DNA of 64,000 nt from Methanobacterium sp. UBA44 (GCA_002494885.1 DACV01000007.1:494001-558000); one strand, 5' to 3'; positions 53,337 to 62,078 are shown, counted from the stretch's first letter. The notes: generated from the sequence alone by a model not told the origin. Made by a program: numbers and translations.

Positions 53337-53366
53337 CCTCCTTTATTTATTTTAAAGAGGGATAAA

Positions 53367-54005
53367 ATGGCACAAGAAATGATTGAAGGAGTTAATCCAA
53401 CAAGGATGGAGCTTCTTAAACTTAAGGACCGTGAAAAGCTCGCAATTAAAGGTCATGGGCTCCTTAAAGAGAAAAGAAATGCTCTCATAATGGAATTTTT
53501 CAATATACTGGAACGCGTAAAGGGCTCCAGAGAAAATGTTGAAAATAAGTTACAGGAAGCATTTGAAGATCTTACAGCCGCTCAAATCGTTATGGGTGAT
53601 CTGGCAGTAAAAAAAGCCGCAATGTCTGTAAAGGAATCCGTCAATGTGGATATTGATTCAAGGAGTGTAATGGGTGTTGTAGTGCCTTTAATTGATTCAG
53701 AAACTTCCCAGAGAACTATTGTTGAAAGGGGTTACGGATTTATGGACACCTCTGCAAAACTTGATGAGGCAGCTGGTAATTTTGAAGAATCAATTAAATT
53801 GATACTTGAGCTTGCAGAAATTGAAAAAACCATAATACTACTTGCAGCAGAGATAGAATCAACAAAAAGAAGGGTAAACGCTCTGGAACATATTATTATT
53901 CCAAGATTGGAGAATACAGTTAAATATATTGAGATGCGACTTGAAGAGATGGAAAGAGAGAACTTTGTAAGGTTAAAAATAATTAAAAAAGCCATGGGGA
54001 ATTAA
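53367..54005 (+). CDS. ahaD: A-type ATP synthase subunit D
   Basis: A 212-residue central-shaft coiled-coil subunit: opening NPTRMELLKLKDREKLAIKG and closing long helix (RRVNALEHIIIPRLENTVKY), both family hallmarks. GAGGG site before the ATG. Last subunit gene of the operon; the DUF22-like gene follows after one base. Confidence 0.95.
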   Translation: MAQEMIEGVNPTRMELLKLKDREKLAIKGHGLLKEKRNALIMEFFNILERVKGSRENVENKLQEAFEDLTAAQIVMGDLAVKKAAMSVKESVNVDIDSRSVMGVVVPLIDSETSQRTIVERGYGFMDTSAKLDEAAGNFEESIKLILELAEIEKTIILLAAEIESTKRRVNALEHIIIPRLENTVKYIEMRLEEMERENFVRLKIIKKAMGN

Positions 54006-54006
54006 T

Positions 54007-54393
54007 ATGGTTAGAATAATACAAAGACTTGATAATGTTAAGCAAGAATATGCAAAACTTGAAGAGCATGCATTAGGTGATTTTAAAGTAGGTAGTATCA
54101 TTGGAAAAATGAGGGCTCTTGTAGCAGATGAAAATGTAAAAGTCAAAGCTAACGAATCCAAACCAATAAAAATCAAACCAATTACAATTCCCCAGAATCA
54201 TATCACTTTCTTATCTGCTTATGCAGCAAATCGTTATGGGCATGCCGTAGCAGCTGGTGGAGAAGTTCATCTTCCATTAAGTATGGAAAAAACCGTAGAT
54301 AATGCTTTATTTATTGCAAGTCTAAATGGTAACATAAAGAAAGACGATCTACTCGGAATTCTAATACTTCTTCCAGTAGAAATGCTTAAATAA
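54007..54393 (+). CDS. DUF22-like protein
   Basis: A 128-residue soluble protein immediately after ahaD (one-base gap), so cotranscribed with the ATP synthase. N-terminal charged helix (NVKQEYAKLEEHA), then a mixed alpha/beta part (PIKIKPITIPQNHITFLSAY, GHAVAAGGEVHLPL, DLLGILILLPVEML). I recall methanogen DUF22 proteins with this ending; the name is tentative. Function unknown. Confidence 0.6.
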   Translation: MVRIIQRLDNVKQEYAKLEEHALGDFKVGSIIGKMRALVADENVKVKANESKPIKIKPITIPQNHITFLSAYAANRYGHAVAAGGEVHLPLSMEKTVDNALFIASLNGNIKKDDLLGILILLPVEMLK

Positions 54394-54407
54394 CCTCTTT
54401 TTTTCTT

Positions 54408-54740
54408 TTAATCCATTTCTACTATAATTTCTACCATATTTTCAAGCGCTTTTATTTTTGTTTTTATATCATCATTCTCCTTCTCAATGTCCCTTACTTT
54501 ATTCAGTACATTTGATAAAGAAAATGGATGAAATTCACCAGTTTTATTTTCAGGTTTTGAAGAAATAAGTAGCAAAATGGCCCCTCTATCCTCAATTGTG
54601 ACGTTATAATTAATTCCATTGATATAAATTACATCAGATAATCTTAAAAGAAGTTTTATGAGTTTAACTGGAAGTTCACTTTTGCTTATTATCTTTTTAA
54701 TTAAGTCATTTTCTCTACATTGATCTATATCAATATCCAT
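54408..54740 (-). CDS. Conserved-looking hypothetical protein, helical
   Basis: A 110-residue protein with a strong GGGGGGAT ribosome site before the ATG. Mixed alpha/beta first half (ELPVKLIKLLLRLSDVIY, NYNVTIEDRGAILLLISSKP) and a C-terminal coiled coil (RDIEKENDDIKTKIKALENM). Converges on the DUF22-like gene with a 14-base gap. No family recognised. Confidence 0.65.
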   Translation of the reverse strand: MDIDIDQCRENDLIKKIISKSELPVKLIKLLLRLSDVIYINGINYNVTIEDRGAILLLISSKPENKTGEFHPFSLSNVLNKVRDIEKENDDIKTKIKALENMVEIIVEMD

Positions 54741-54823
54741 GATAATCCCCCCAAAATGTAATGAATTGTTTTTTTTGTACTATTGAAAATAATTATATCC
54801 AACAAAATTAATATAGTTGGTAG

Positions 54824-55231
54824 ATGAGTAAATTAGATCGTGCCGATAATCTATTGAAAAAACAGGTGATAAGCTTAAACAGGCATCTTCCCCGCAGGCG
54901 AAAAAACCTGGCTGAACTTCTGGAAGAGGAAAAACCCCATGTACTGGGGGCAGATGGAACCAGACATAGATTCAAAAAGGATGAGCTAAAAAAAATAGCT
55001 GCTATGGTTAATGAAAAAGAATACAAAAATTTAAAACTCCCCCTTTATATTGAAATTGATTCAACCTCAAGTGGTGGGGCCAGAATAAACGGAAGACTTG
55101 AAACACAGATAGTGTGCAAAATACTAAATATTGATCCCTGTAAAAGTGAAATTTTCATATACCGGCCAGATATAAAAGAACTTCGAAGCGAATATCCAAC
55201 TGCTACACAATATATCTTTTTAGTGAGATAA
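54824..55231 (+). CDS. UPF0216 (DUF61) family protein
   Basis: A 135-residue archaeal protein: VISLNRHLPRRRKNLAELLE, HVLGADGTRHRFKKDELKK, LPLYIEIDSTSSGGARING and a RPDIKELRSEYPTATQYIF end, all family features. The basic N-terminus suggests nucleic-acid binding, which is inference. A small membrane protein gene follows and is probably in the same operon. Confidence 0.9.
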   Translation: MSKLDRADNLLKKQVISLNRHLPRRRKNLAELLEEEKPHVLGADGTRHRFKKDELKKIAAMVNEKEYKNLKLPLYIEIDSTSSGGARINGRLETQIVCKILNIDPCKSEIFIYRPDIKELRSEYPTATQYIFLVR

Positions 55232-55252
55232 TAAATTAAGTGAGGTATCCTT

Positions 55253-55405
55253 ATGGTTAATATTGACCCTATAGAAGATTATTTTAAAGATCCCGATAGA
55301 AGGGCAAAATTATATTTATTAATGACTGGAGCAATGATTCTATCAACAATTTTGATTACAATTGGTGCCATTATTTTCATTCTAATCGTTGTAGGGGTAA
55401 TCTGA
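55253..55405 (+). CDS. 50-residue single-helix membrane protein
   Basis: ATG eight bases after a GTGAGG site, 21 bases after the UPF0216 stop, then 50 codons to TGA. A charged N-terminal segment (DPIEDYFKDPDRRAKLY) is followed by one hydrophobic helix (TILITIGAIIFILIVVGVI). The amphipathic N-terminus, the site and the operon position support a real gene of unknown function. Confidence 0.65.
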   Translation: MVNIDPIEDYFKDPDRRAKLYLLMTGAMILSTILITIGAIIFILIVVGVI

Positions 55406-55426
55406 TTTTTTACCCCACTTAATATA

Positions 55427-56584
55427 TTATATGCCGATATTTCTGGCCAGTATCTTTCCAGGATAGGGGGCAAGATTCTCATATACTTTTTTAACCCCAA
55501 GCTTTCCATTATACATTGCTTCTTCAAGAGTTCTACCGCTTCTTACCACTGTAGCTGCAGGTTCGTCCTTTTCAATTATAACATTTTTTTCTGGAATATC
55601 ATATACTCCTTTGAAATTTAAATCCCCTGCAATAGAACGTCTTTTTGCAAATACTACCATTTTAACTGCAAATCCGTTAGGTTCGGGAATGTCAATTATT
55701 GTTCCATTAGATGCTTTGAAGTGTGCATCAAACATGTTTATACCCAGCACTTCTTCAGCACATTCCAGCGTTCCCTGAAATCTTGGATTTGCTTCAATTA
55801 TATAAACTTCATCCCCAGTATCAATCATATCCACGCCATTTGAGCCTACAAGATCTAGTTCCATTATAACGTCTTCAGCTAATTTTTTAATTCTGTTATC
55901 CTCTGTATGAGGTACTATATTTCCACAATAGGCAAATTCATCAGGCTGTCCAAGCTTACCATTCCCTATTAACTGCTTGTTGGTAAGGATTGTTTCTGCT
56001 TCATCTTTAGTGGATAGAACTGATGCACTGATACTTTTCCCTTCTATAACTTCCTGTAAAATGAATCTGCTGAAATCAGAATTTTCAGTGGTTTCTTCAA
56101 ATCTGCGGATATCTTTACCACCAGCCCCTATGATGGGCTTGATTAAATATTTTTTATCTGGATTGTTTTCTACTATTTGGGATGCTTCCTGATGAGATGA
56201 AATTAAAAAAGTTTCAGGGACGTTAAATCTATTTTTAAGGGATTTGTAAAGGTTATATTTATCTTCTACATGTCCTATTTTTTTATTTCCAATTATCTTT
56301 GATTCTGGAAATTTTTCAGGCAGTGCACCAGAGCTGCAGAGTATATGATCTACGTCATCTACAACTTCATAGGCGTATTCATGAAGTAAGTCAGGATCAT
56401 ATTTTTCTGCATAATTACCGCATGTTTCATAGGGTAGCTGGGATAATATGCATCTTAAATAGTCAGAACATCTAACCAAATCGCTTGTACAAAAATAATC
56501 TACAGAATATACCGTATTTCCCATTTTTTTTGCAGAACAAGCCACAGGTCGTGTATTTGTACCTACAACGAGTATTTTATCCAT
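55427..56584 (-). CDS. ATP-grasp family ligase, substrate unknown
   Basis: A 385-residue ATP-grasp protein. N-terminal Rossmann-like domain (ILVVGTNTRPVACSAKK), then KYLIKPIIGAGGKDIRRFEE (the phosphate-binding glycine loop), the ATP-grasp strand FILQEVIEGKSISASV, and metal-binding VYIIEANPRFQGTLECAEE. Such enzymes join a carboxylate to an amine or thiol through an acylphosphate. Similar archaeal proteins are annotated only as ATP-grasp; a coenzyme-pathway role is possible. The tRNA-Gln gene is just upstream on the same strand. Confidence 0.87.
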   Translation of the reverse strand: MDKILVVGTNTRPVACSAKKMGNTVYSVDYFCTSDLVRCSDYLRCILSQLPYETCGNYAEKYDPDLLHEYAYEVVDDVDHILCSSGALPEKFPESKIIGNKKIGHVEDKYNLYKSLKNRFNVPETFLISSHQEASQIVENNPDKKYLIKPIIGAGGKDIRRFEETTENSDFSRFILQEVIEGKSISASVLSTKDEAETILTNKQLIGNGKLGQPDEFAYCGNIVPHTEDNRIKKLAEDVIMELDLVGSNGVDMIDTGDEVYIIEANPRFQGTLECAEEVLGINMFDAHFKASNGTIIDIPEPNGFAVKMVVFAKRRSIAGDLNFKGVYDIPEKNVIIEKDEPAATVVRSGRTLEEAMYNGKLGVKKVYENLAPYPGKILARNIGI

Positions 56585-56612
56585 AGGATTTACCCCTATT
56601 GTTTTTAATGGA

Positions 56613-56684
56613 TAGTCCCGAGCGGAGTCGAACCGCTGTCTCCGGCTCCAAAGGCCAGAAGGATTACCACTACCCTACGGGACT
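56613..56684 (-). tRNA. tRNA-Gln (anticodon UUG)
   Basis: A 72-base cloverleaf. Acceptor arms AGTCCCG / CGGGACT pair over seven bases with a discriminator A; the anticodon stem CTGGC / GCCGG encloses the loop CTTTGGA with anticodon TTG; the T arm is AGCGG-TTCGACT-CCGCT. No intron, and no CCA is encoded at the 3' end. Confidence 0.95.
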
Positions 56685-57326
56685 ATAATAACTAAAATAA
56701 ACAGATATTAGCACTGTGGCAAGTCAAATGTTTACTGTTTTTCCTATTTAAATATATCGATTGTTAATATCAATGAATTAAACAGTTATTTCATGCTCTC
56801 TGTATTTAAATGCATTCTTATTGGTTGGAGTTAGAGTTTTTTTCGTTTTGTTTTATCCTCATAGATATTAAATTGTTTATTTTAGATTCCCATAAAGTTT
56901 TACAATACTGTTTTTGGATTATTACAATGTATAACTCATTTATAAGCAAATAACATTAATTTGCCTAATTTTTAATACTCTTTTAAGTTTCTCTTAAGGT
57001 TTATATTTTTCCACTTGAGATTTAAGGTTATAATTTTATCAAATAAAAATCAGTTTAAATTATAGTATAAGGCGTGATATTTTTAACTAATGAAGATCAT
57101 AATTCATCAGAATCCAAAAACGAATCCAAACTAATCTAAAATAGAATCTGTCAAAGGATTTAAAAAATGAATTAAAATTAGAATTGTTTTTATTTTATTT
57201 CTCTCTCACTATTCTACTTTCTGCTCAATTATTAATGGTTTCTTTCTTTTCCCTTTTAAATACAAAAATTCAAGCTCAGCACAAAGAATAAACAATTGAA
57301 GATCATAATATCATAGAGGCGTTATC
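56685..57326. other. Intergenic stretch upstream of tRNA-Gln
   Basis: About 640 AT-rich bases with no credible gene on either strand. It should contain the tRNA promoter on the reverse strand and, near 57310-57326, a GAGGCG ribosome site for the truncated hydrolase. Nothing else is recognisable. Confidence 0.5.
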
Positions 57327-57551
57327 ATGACTAAAAATAAAACATATACAAAAGGTTCTGTAACATCCTATGACGGCACCACTATTGGATACAGACAAAT
57401 GGGCAGCGATCCAGGCATTATTCTTTTACACAGAGGGATAAATGCATCACAACACCGTATGGAGCTCAGTACATTACTTTATGATGAATTTACGGTATAT
57501 ATTTCAGATTGCCGTGGATCAATCAGCAATAATCACAGTATAGAAGGATAA
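57327..57551 (+). pseudogene. N-terminal fragment of an alpha/beta hydrolase
   Basis: A 74-residue fragment: KGSVTSYDGTTIGYRQMGSD, then PGIILLHRGINASQHRM and LLYDEFTVYISDCRGSISNN, matching the first ~75 residues of alpha/beta-hydrolase proteins (strands beta 3-4 with the oxyanion HG loop, here HRG instead of HGG). It stops before the nucleophile elbow, so no Ser/Asp/His triad can exist. A normal member is about 250-300 residues. A ribosome site and an intact ATG are kept, so it may still be expressed. Confidence 0.8.
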
Positions 57552-57587
57552 TGCTCTTTTTTAATTGAATTATGTGGAGGTATCAAA

Positions 57588-58394
57588 ATGTTTAAAAAAT
57601 ATAAAACAGCTTTTATTGGGTATGTAATAATGCTAATCATCACTGCATTAGCACCAGTTATTTTTAATGTTGAAAAGCTTCAGGCACTTGTAATATTTCC
57701 GATTATTTTAATATTGGTTCATTTAACTAAACTTAGCTTTAAAGAGCTTGGATTAGTTTCAGGAACGCTCAAAGACTATGGAACTGCAGTATTATACCCT
57801 CTAAGTATTGCTGTTCCCATTATCATACTGGCATATTTAACAGGAAATCTTGGAACAATAAGTTATAACGCGGAAGTCCCTGGAAATATAGCTTTACTCT
57901 TTTTTACAACACTTATTCTGGCAGTCACCACTGAAGAAGGATTTTTCAGGGGCTGGCTATTTGGAATACTTGAGGTAGAAAAAATTAACCCGCAATTAAT
58001 TATTTTATTAACCGCCGTTGCATTTAGTTTATGGCATGCTCCTTTATTCTTCCTCGATAAAGGCTTTGCAAGTAATATGGGGATGATTCCGTTATATTTA
58101 GGTGGAGGCGTCATTGCAGGAATGATTTTTGGGCTGTTGAGGTATAGGTCAGGTTCAATTATTGTTTCCTCATTTTCCCATGCATTATGGAACACTACAA
58201 CCTATACATTATTTGGAGTAGGTAGTGGCATAGGTTTATTAGGAATTGAAATAACAAGCGTCTTTGACATGGAAAGAGGAATCTTAGGAATGGTTTTTAG
58301 CATTATATTCCTTGCAGTATTATGGTATTTTACATTTAGGGGTGTAAAATCTGCAAAATCGGATGAAAAAATGGGGGCACAAGTTTCAAAGTGA
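57588..58394 (+). CDS. CPBP-family intramembrane metalloprotease (Abi/CAAX-like)
   Basis: A 268-residue membrane protein with about seven helices. The family active-site motifs are intact: EExxxR as E116-E117-GFF-R121, FxxxH as FSLWH (H150) and HxxxN as HALWN (H198, N202). GGAGGT site before the ATG. CPBP proteases cleave prenylated or membrane proteins; some protect bacteriocin producers. It sits between two gene fragments, so the region has been rearranged. Confidence 0.9.
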   Translation: MFKKYKTAFIGYVIMLIITALAPVIFNVEKLQALVIFPIILILVHLTKLSFKELGLVSGTLKDYGTAVLYPLSIAVPIIILAYLTGNLGTISYNAEVPGNIALLFFTTLILAVTTEEGFFRGWLFGILEVEKINPQLIILLTAVAFSLWHAPLFFLDKGFASNMGMIPLYLGGGVIAGMIFGLLRYRSGSIIVSSFSHALWNTTTYTLFGVGSGIGLLGIEITSVFDMERGILGMVFSIIFLAVLWYFTFRGVKSAKSDEKMGAQVSK

Positions 58395-58413
58395 TAGGGA
58401 ATTATCATGAGTA

Positions 58414-58500
58414 ATGAAAAAAATCATTGAACGACATGGAGGTCGTGTTTGGGTTGAATCAGAATATGGGGTTGGTTCTACTTTTTACTTTACCATTTGA
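58414..58500 (+). pseudogene. C-terminal fragment of a histidine kinase
   Basis: Twenty-eight codons from ATG at 58414 to TGA give KKIIERHGGRVWVESEYGVG and then STFYFTI, the last ATPase-domain segment (G3 box end) of a sensor kinase. It matches the kinase at 34651 closely (KKIVERHGGRIWVESEFGKG) but not at DNA level, so it comes from a different kinase gene. The rest of that kinase is absent. A short open frame starts at 58407 and runs into this one. Confidence 0.85.
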
Positions 58501-58743
58501 TGAAAAATTAGTTGCTTAAATTGCCCTATTTTTAAAATAAGCCTTGTATATGTGAGTTTTTATAATTATAGTTTCAAAAAACATACTATTATATTTTTGG
58601 TAAAATTAAAACCAGATTAGAAAATATATCAAATTGAATGTAATATTACATGTTAATTATTTAATAAATATTATTGGATGCAATTAACAGTTTACACTTA
58701 GAATTTGTGGATATTACATCCAAATAAAATGAAAAAAAGTAAA

Positions 58744-59406
58744 TCAAACTCTTCTATCACATGAACGATTGAATCTGCATTTATTGCATTTATTAGGATT
58801 ATCTGTTGAATTAAAATCTTTTGTACCGGAAATCAATTCATGCATATGATTAATAATGTAATTTATTTTTTTCTCAGCTTTTTCATCAAAATATGATGCC
58901 CAGAATACATTATCAGTCCCTCTTTGACGCAGCGAAGCAACAATCTTCCTATCTTCTTTAATCATATCTTTAAAAGCCATACAATAACCATAAACCTGGT
59001 TGATACTTGAGGGATAGGCAACAGTTCCAGGCTTATCGTCTATTATTATAAATTCATCTGGAGTCATCCAAACCTCATCAATAAATCCTCTTATTCCATA
59101 AGAAGCTGAAATTACAGGTAATTCCCTGGATAAAATTTCAGCAGTTTTTGATGATTCCAGCATCTCATCAAATGTTGCTGGTTCTGCTTCTTCCTTGAAT
59201 TTTTCTTCTAAAACAGAATGTTCTCTGGATCCCTGAATCATGGCCCTTGTAGGGGCGGTTATAATTTTACGCACGTTTTCAAGGAAAATGCTATATTCAC
59301 AGTACCCCTGGGTATTGAGCCAGCTTATTGGAAAATTATTTTTGTTTTCAATTATTTTAACCCCTGAAATTGAGGGATGTGGAATTAAGTTTACACCAAA
59401 TAACAT
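58744..59406 (-). CDS. Cas4-like PD-(D/E)XK nuclease, not linked to CRISPR
   Basis: A 220-residue protein of the Cas4/RecB-nuclease type. Nuclease core: GFIDEVWMTPDEFIIIDDKP, where the D-x-K pair (DDK) takes the place of the usual ExK, followed by QVYGYCMAF. Fe-S cluster Cys: one near the N-terminus in NTQGYCEYSIF and three at the C-terminus in NKCNKCRFNRSC. No CRISPR repeats or cas genes are present, and a UvrD-type helicase gene lies 2.7 kb upstream on the same strand. It could act in DNA end processing or in recombination. Confidence 0.83.
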   Translation of the reverse strand: MLFGVNLIPHPSISGVKIIENKNNFPISWLNTQGYCEYSIFLENVRKIITAPTRAMIQGSREHSVLEEKFKEEAEPATFDEMLESSKTAEILSRELPVISASYGIRGFIDEVWMTPDEFIIIDDKPGTVAYPSSINQVYGYCMAFKDMIKEDRKIVASLRQRGTDNVFWASYFDEKAEKKINYIINHMHELISGTKDFNSTDNPNKCNKCRFNRSCDRRV

Positions 59407-59851
59407 GATAACCGCTTCTAAAACTTCTAATTAATCCTATGGTATTAATAGAAATATTGAAAAATATCTCACTTTAAATACCATTATTTTTTTTGTCTAA
59501 AATGAAGTTTAGGACAGTATTTCATTTATAGAATTAATATTATATAAGTTTGTCTTGAATAAAAAGAAATTTTCAACTAAATTTTTAAATTATTCTTAAA
59601 AAAAGTAATAGAAACTATCAGAAATAATATAACTATAACTTAGAGGTCAATTTTTCATATTAATATTATATACTTATGGTTTTTTATTATTTTCTATGTA
59701 ATGTTCTAAATTTGTTTTTAATCTCATAGAAAATGGAAAAAAAGGACTTACAAATGCCATAGTTCTTAAAAGAGTATTGTTTATTTGAAAGATAGCCATA
59801 GCTGTAAAAATAGCCAAGAAATAATAGTAAAGATGGAAAAAATGCTTAAAA
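59407..59851. other. Intergenic stretch between nuclease and zinc-ribbon genes
   Basis: About 445 AT-rich bases. A 64-residue reverse-strand frame starting with TTG inside the end of the next gene (59674-59868) is hydrophobic but has no ribosome site; I do not annotate it as a gene. It could be the decayed C-terminal part of a larger protein. Confidence 0.45.
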
Positions 59852-60361
59852 TTATCTGTTTCCTGCAAATCCTCCTATTAAACCGCCAATAGTTCCCATA
59901 ATTAAGGTAATTATTAAATCAGTGCCTAATCCCGCAAAAGAGGATCCAAGTGCTAGACCGCTAATTATGAGAAAAATTATCCAAATAATGGTCATAATTA
60001 GTCCATTAATTCCCCCGTTTTTCATATCACTTCTAGTCATGAAACCTGTAACTATTCCGCCTATTAATACACCTATGAAAGATATATAACCAACTGTTTG
60101 AGTGTCCATGATTAGTATACCGCTGCCAATACCTATGATAATAGTTATGACTAAACCTACAATTATTGCTTTAATTGAAAGTACATCTAATATTCCTGAT
60201 TTTTGAGTAGTTTCAAATTTTGGACTATCTCTTTCAGTTCTAGGTGTTGATTTTTGACGAACAGGCTCATTTACACTTTTAACTTGAGTTCCACATTCAG
60301 GGCAAAATGAGGCTCCGCTTACTAATTTAGATCCACAATTTTTGCAAAAATTATCTGGCAT
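59852..60361 (-). CDS. Zinc-ribbon membrane protein
   Basis: A 169-residue protein with an N-terminal zinc ribbon of the zinc-ribbon_2 type (FCKNCGSKLVSGASFCPECG), a polar linker, and about four membrane helices (IIVGLVITIIIGIGSGIL, TVGYISFIGVLIGGIVTGF and later). This layout is frequent in methanogen genomes, where the ribbon faces the cytoplasm. Similar in architecture to the product at 61497. Function unknown. Confidence 0.82.
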   Translation of the reverse strand: MPDNFCKNCGSKLVSGASFCPECGTQVKSVNEPVRQKSTPRTERDSPKFETTQKSGILDVLSIKAIIVGLVITIIIGIGSGILIMDTQTVGYISFIGVLIGGIVTGFMTRSDMKNGGINGLIMTIIWIIFLIISGLALGSSFAGLGTDLIITLIMGTIGGLIGGFAGNR

Positions 60362-60411
60362 TAATTTCAGCTCCTACGAAATTAATTTTCTTTATTTTAC
60401 CTTAATCCTCA

Positions 60412-60840
60412 TTATCCACTGTAATTAAAACTATCAGCAAAACTGTCAGCTCTCTTTTGCTGAATACGATCATAATCATCTTTAGCTTCTTGATATTTTT
60501 GGTTATAATAATCTTGCATTGGTTGACCAACCTCTGGCTGTACTTTGTCTGTATATCCTGATCCGCCACAATCGGAGCATATTCCAGATCCATTACAAAA
60601 TGCACAAACAGAACCATCAACACTATAAATTCCTGTACCCTCACATGCTTTGCATTTTCCAGTTGCTAAACACATATGGCATTCGTGGACACCTGAAGAA
60701 CCACCAGAACTGCCTCCTGTATTTGGAGTAGCTTGATAACCACTATTTGTTGGTGGTTGTTGAGGATTATCATCAGTGCAGCCTGATATGAAAACAACTA
60801 GTAGCAAAATAGATAAGGATAAAATCAAACGTTTTTTCAT
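60412..60840 (-). CDS. Lipoprotein with a DnaJ-type CxxCxGxG region
   Basis: A 142-residue protein with a lipoprotein signal (LLLVVFISGC at residues about 12-21) followed by a Pro/Asn/Gly linker and a zinc-binding region: CHMCLATGKCKACEGTG, CAFCNGSGICSDCGGSG. This is the same CxxCxGxG repeat as in the cysteine-rich domain of DnaJ, but without the J domain. It then has an acidic tail (YQEAKDDYDRIQQKRA). Being lipid-anchored it should sit outside the cell, an unusual place for this fold. Function unknown. Confidence 0.82.
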   Translation of the reverse strand: MKKRLILSLSILLLVVFISGCTDDNPQQPPTNSGYQATPNTGGSSGGSSGVHECHMCLATGKCKACEGTGIYSVDGSVCAFCNGSGICSDCGGSGYTDKVQPEVGQPMQDYYNQKYQEAKDDYDRIQQKRADSFADSFNYSG

Positions 60841-61202
60841 ATTACATCACATCCCTAATTCCAATACCCAATAAAAATAAAAAGGGTTGTTATTACTTAC
60901 TCTATGTGAAGTAATATAAAAATTTTTTGCTCATTAAAAATAATGAACTAAAATTAACTATATTAAAAATGGAAAAGTCTTTAGTGTTATTTAATATTAA
61001 ATATTATTACTTATTTTTCCAAAATAATTAAATATAACAACCTAAAACATATAATCGAATGGATTAGATTTGTTTTATCTCCCTCCGAAGAAAGATTAAA
61101 ATTTTTTTCCTTAATTCTCTTCAATTTCAAAAGAGATTAAATATTTTTCAGACATTAACTTATTTTATTTTAATGTAAATATAATATTATGAGGTTTTTA
61201 TT
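60841..61202. other. Intergenic stretch between divergent genes
   Basis: About 360 AT-rich bases between the lipoprotein (reverse) and the acidic protein (forward). A weak hairpin lies at about 61110-61140 (TTAATTCTCTT / AAGAGATTAA with one bulge). Nothing else seen. Confidence 0.5.
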
Positions 61203-61451
61203 ATGAACAGAGAAGAAAATGAAGTTGAAGGATTAGAAGAACCTAATTTAAAAGAAGCAATAAACATTTTAAAGAAATATTTTAAAATTTCATTTGAAAA
61301 TACAGGTAAAGAATGGACAGAAAAAAACGATGCAGAAATTGAATTTGCAATATTACAACTGGTTAATACGCCAATCTACGAGATAGTACACGCTTTATCA
61401 GAGGGTTCTTGTGAATGTGAAGATGAAAATTGCAATTGTGAAGAAGAATAG
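61203..61451 (+). CDS. Small acidic protein with Cys-rich tail
   Basis: An 82-residue acidic, helical protein (NLKEAINILKKYFKISFENT, NDAEIEFAILQLVNTPIYEI) with a C-terminal CECEDENCNCEEE motif, likely to bind a metal. GAGG site before the ATG. No family recognised. It is in a region otherwise containing zinc-ribbon proteins, which may be chance. Confidence 0.7.
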   Translation: MNREENEVEGLEEPNLKEAINILKKYFKISFENTGKEWTEKNDAEIEFAILQLVNTPIYEIVHALSEGSCECEDENCNCEEE

Positions 61452-61458
61452 CATTTTC

Positions 61459-61494
61459 TTAATTTTTGGATCCACATTCATTGCAAAAAACCAT
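61459..61494 (-). pseudogene. Tiny zinc-ribbon remnant
   Basis: Reverse-strand ATG at 61494 after a GGTGAT site gives MVFCNECGSKN and a stop. This is the first half of a zinc ribbon like those at 59852 and 61497, but the second CxxC half is missing. Either a truncated gene or a chance likeness; the ribosome site makes a remnant plausible. Confidence 0.35.
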
Positions 61495-61496
61495 AA

Positions 61497-62078
61497 TTAA
61501 TCACCAGTTAATTGAAACTTCTTGTTTCTTCTTTTTGAAATTTTTGAACCGATTATCGCCCCAATTGAACCAAGTAATGCAACAATCGCCCAAAGGACTA
61601 ACCAAAAAATTAATGCAAGTATTATAGTTAAACCTGTAGATCCAATAATAGATTGAGCATCTACAAAACTTTTTATTAAAGTTGAGGATGGAATTAAAAA
61701 CGAAAGTATTGCCCAAATAATCATGCTAATAAAACCAAGGACCCATCCATTAATAGATAAATACTTAATTCTTCTATTATTCATATAATAACCAGTGATC
61801 ATACTCCCAAAGAAGATTCCAATAAATCCAGCAGTAACTAAACCAATTAAAAGGCCAATCAGCAAACCTTTTCCAATAGCTGAAAAATCCAACATTAAAA
61901 TAAAAGTATCCCATTTAGAAGATTTAACTGCATATCGAGGATTTCCAATCTCTCCTTTACCTTTTAATGTTTCAATATTCTCTATTTTATTGTTCTGAGT
62001 TAAATCTACCCCACAATAAAAACAATACTTTGCATTATCTTCATTTTGAATTCCACAATTTGGACAGATTTTAACCAA
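61497..62078 (-). CDS. Zinc-ribbon membrane protein
   Basis: A 193-residue protein with an N-terminal zinc ribbon (ICPNCGIQNEDNAKYCFYCG), a polar linker (residues about 25-50) and about four membrane helices (GLLIGLLIGLVTAGFIGIFF, WVLGFISMIIWAILSFLI, IILALIFWLVLWAIVALLG). Same architecture as the product at 59852; the membrane parts are too diverged to call them close copies. A very basic end (SKISKRRNKKFQ). Function unknown. Confidence 0.82.
   Translation of the reverse strand: MVKICPNCGIQNEDNAKYCFYCGVDLTQNNKIENIETLKGKGEIGNPRYAVKSSKWDTFILMLDFSAIGKGLLIGLLIGLVTAGFIGIFFGSMITGYYMNNRRIKYLSINGWVLGFISMIIWAILSFLIPSSTLIKSFVDAQSIIGSTGLTIILALIFWLVLWAIVALLGSIGAIIGSKISKRRNKKFQLTGD

Noticed and set aside
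56613..58500. Possible integrated element next to tRNA-Gln
   Set aside because: The remnants are on the 5' side of the tRNA, no copy of the tRNA 3' end was found in the flank and no integrase is near, so an integration event at the tRNA is not supported.
59674..59868. 64-residue hydrophobic reverse-strand frame with TTG start
   Set aside because: Starts inside the end of the zinc-ribbon gene without a ribosome site; composition is that of AT-rich noncoding DNA.
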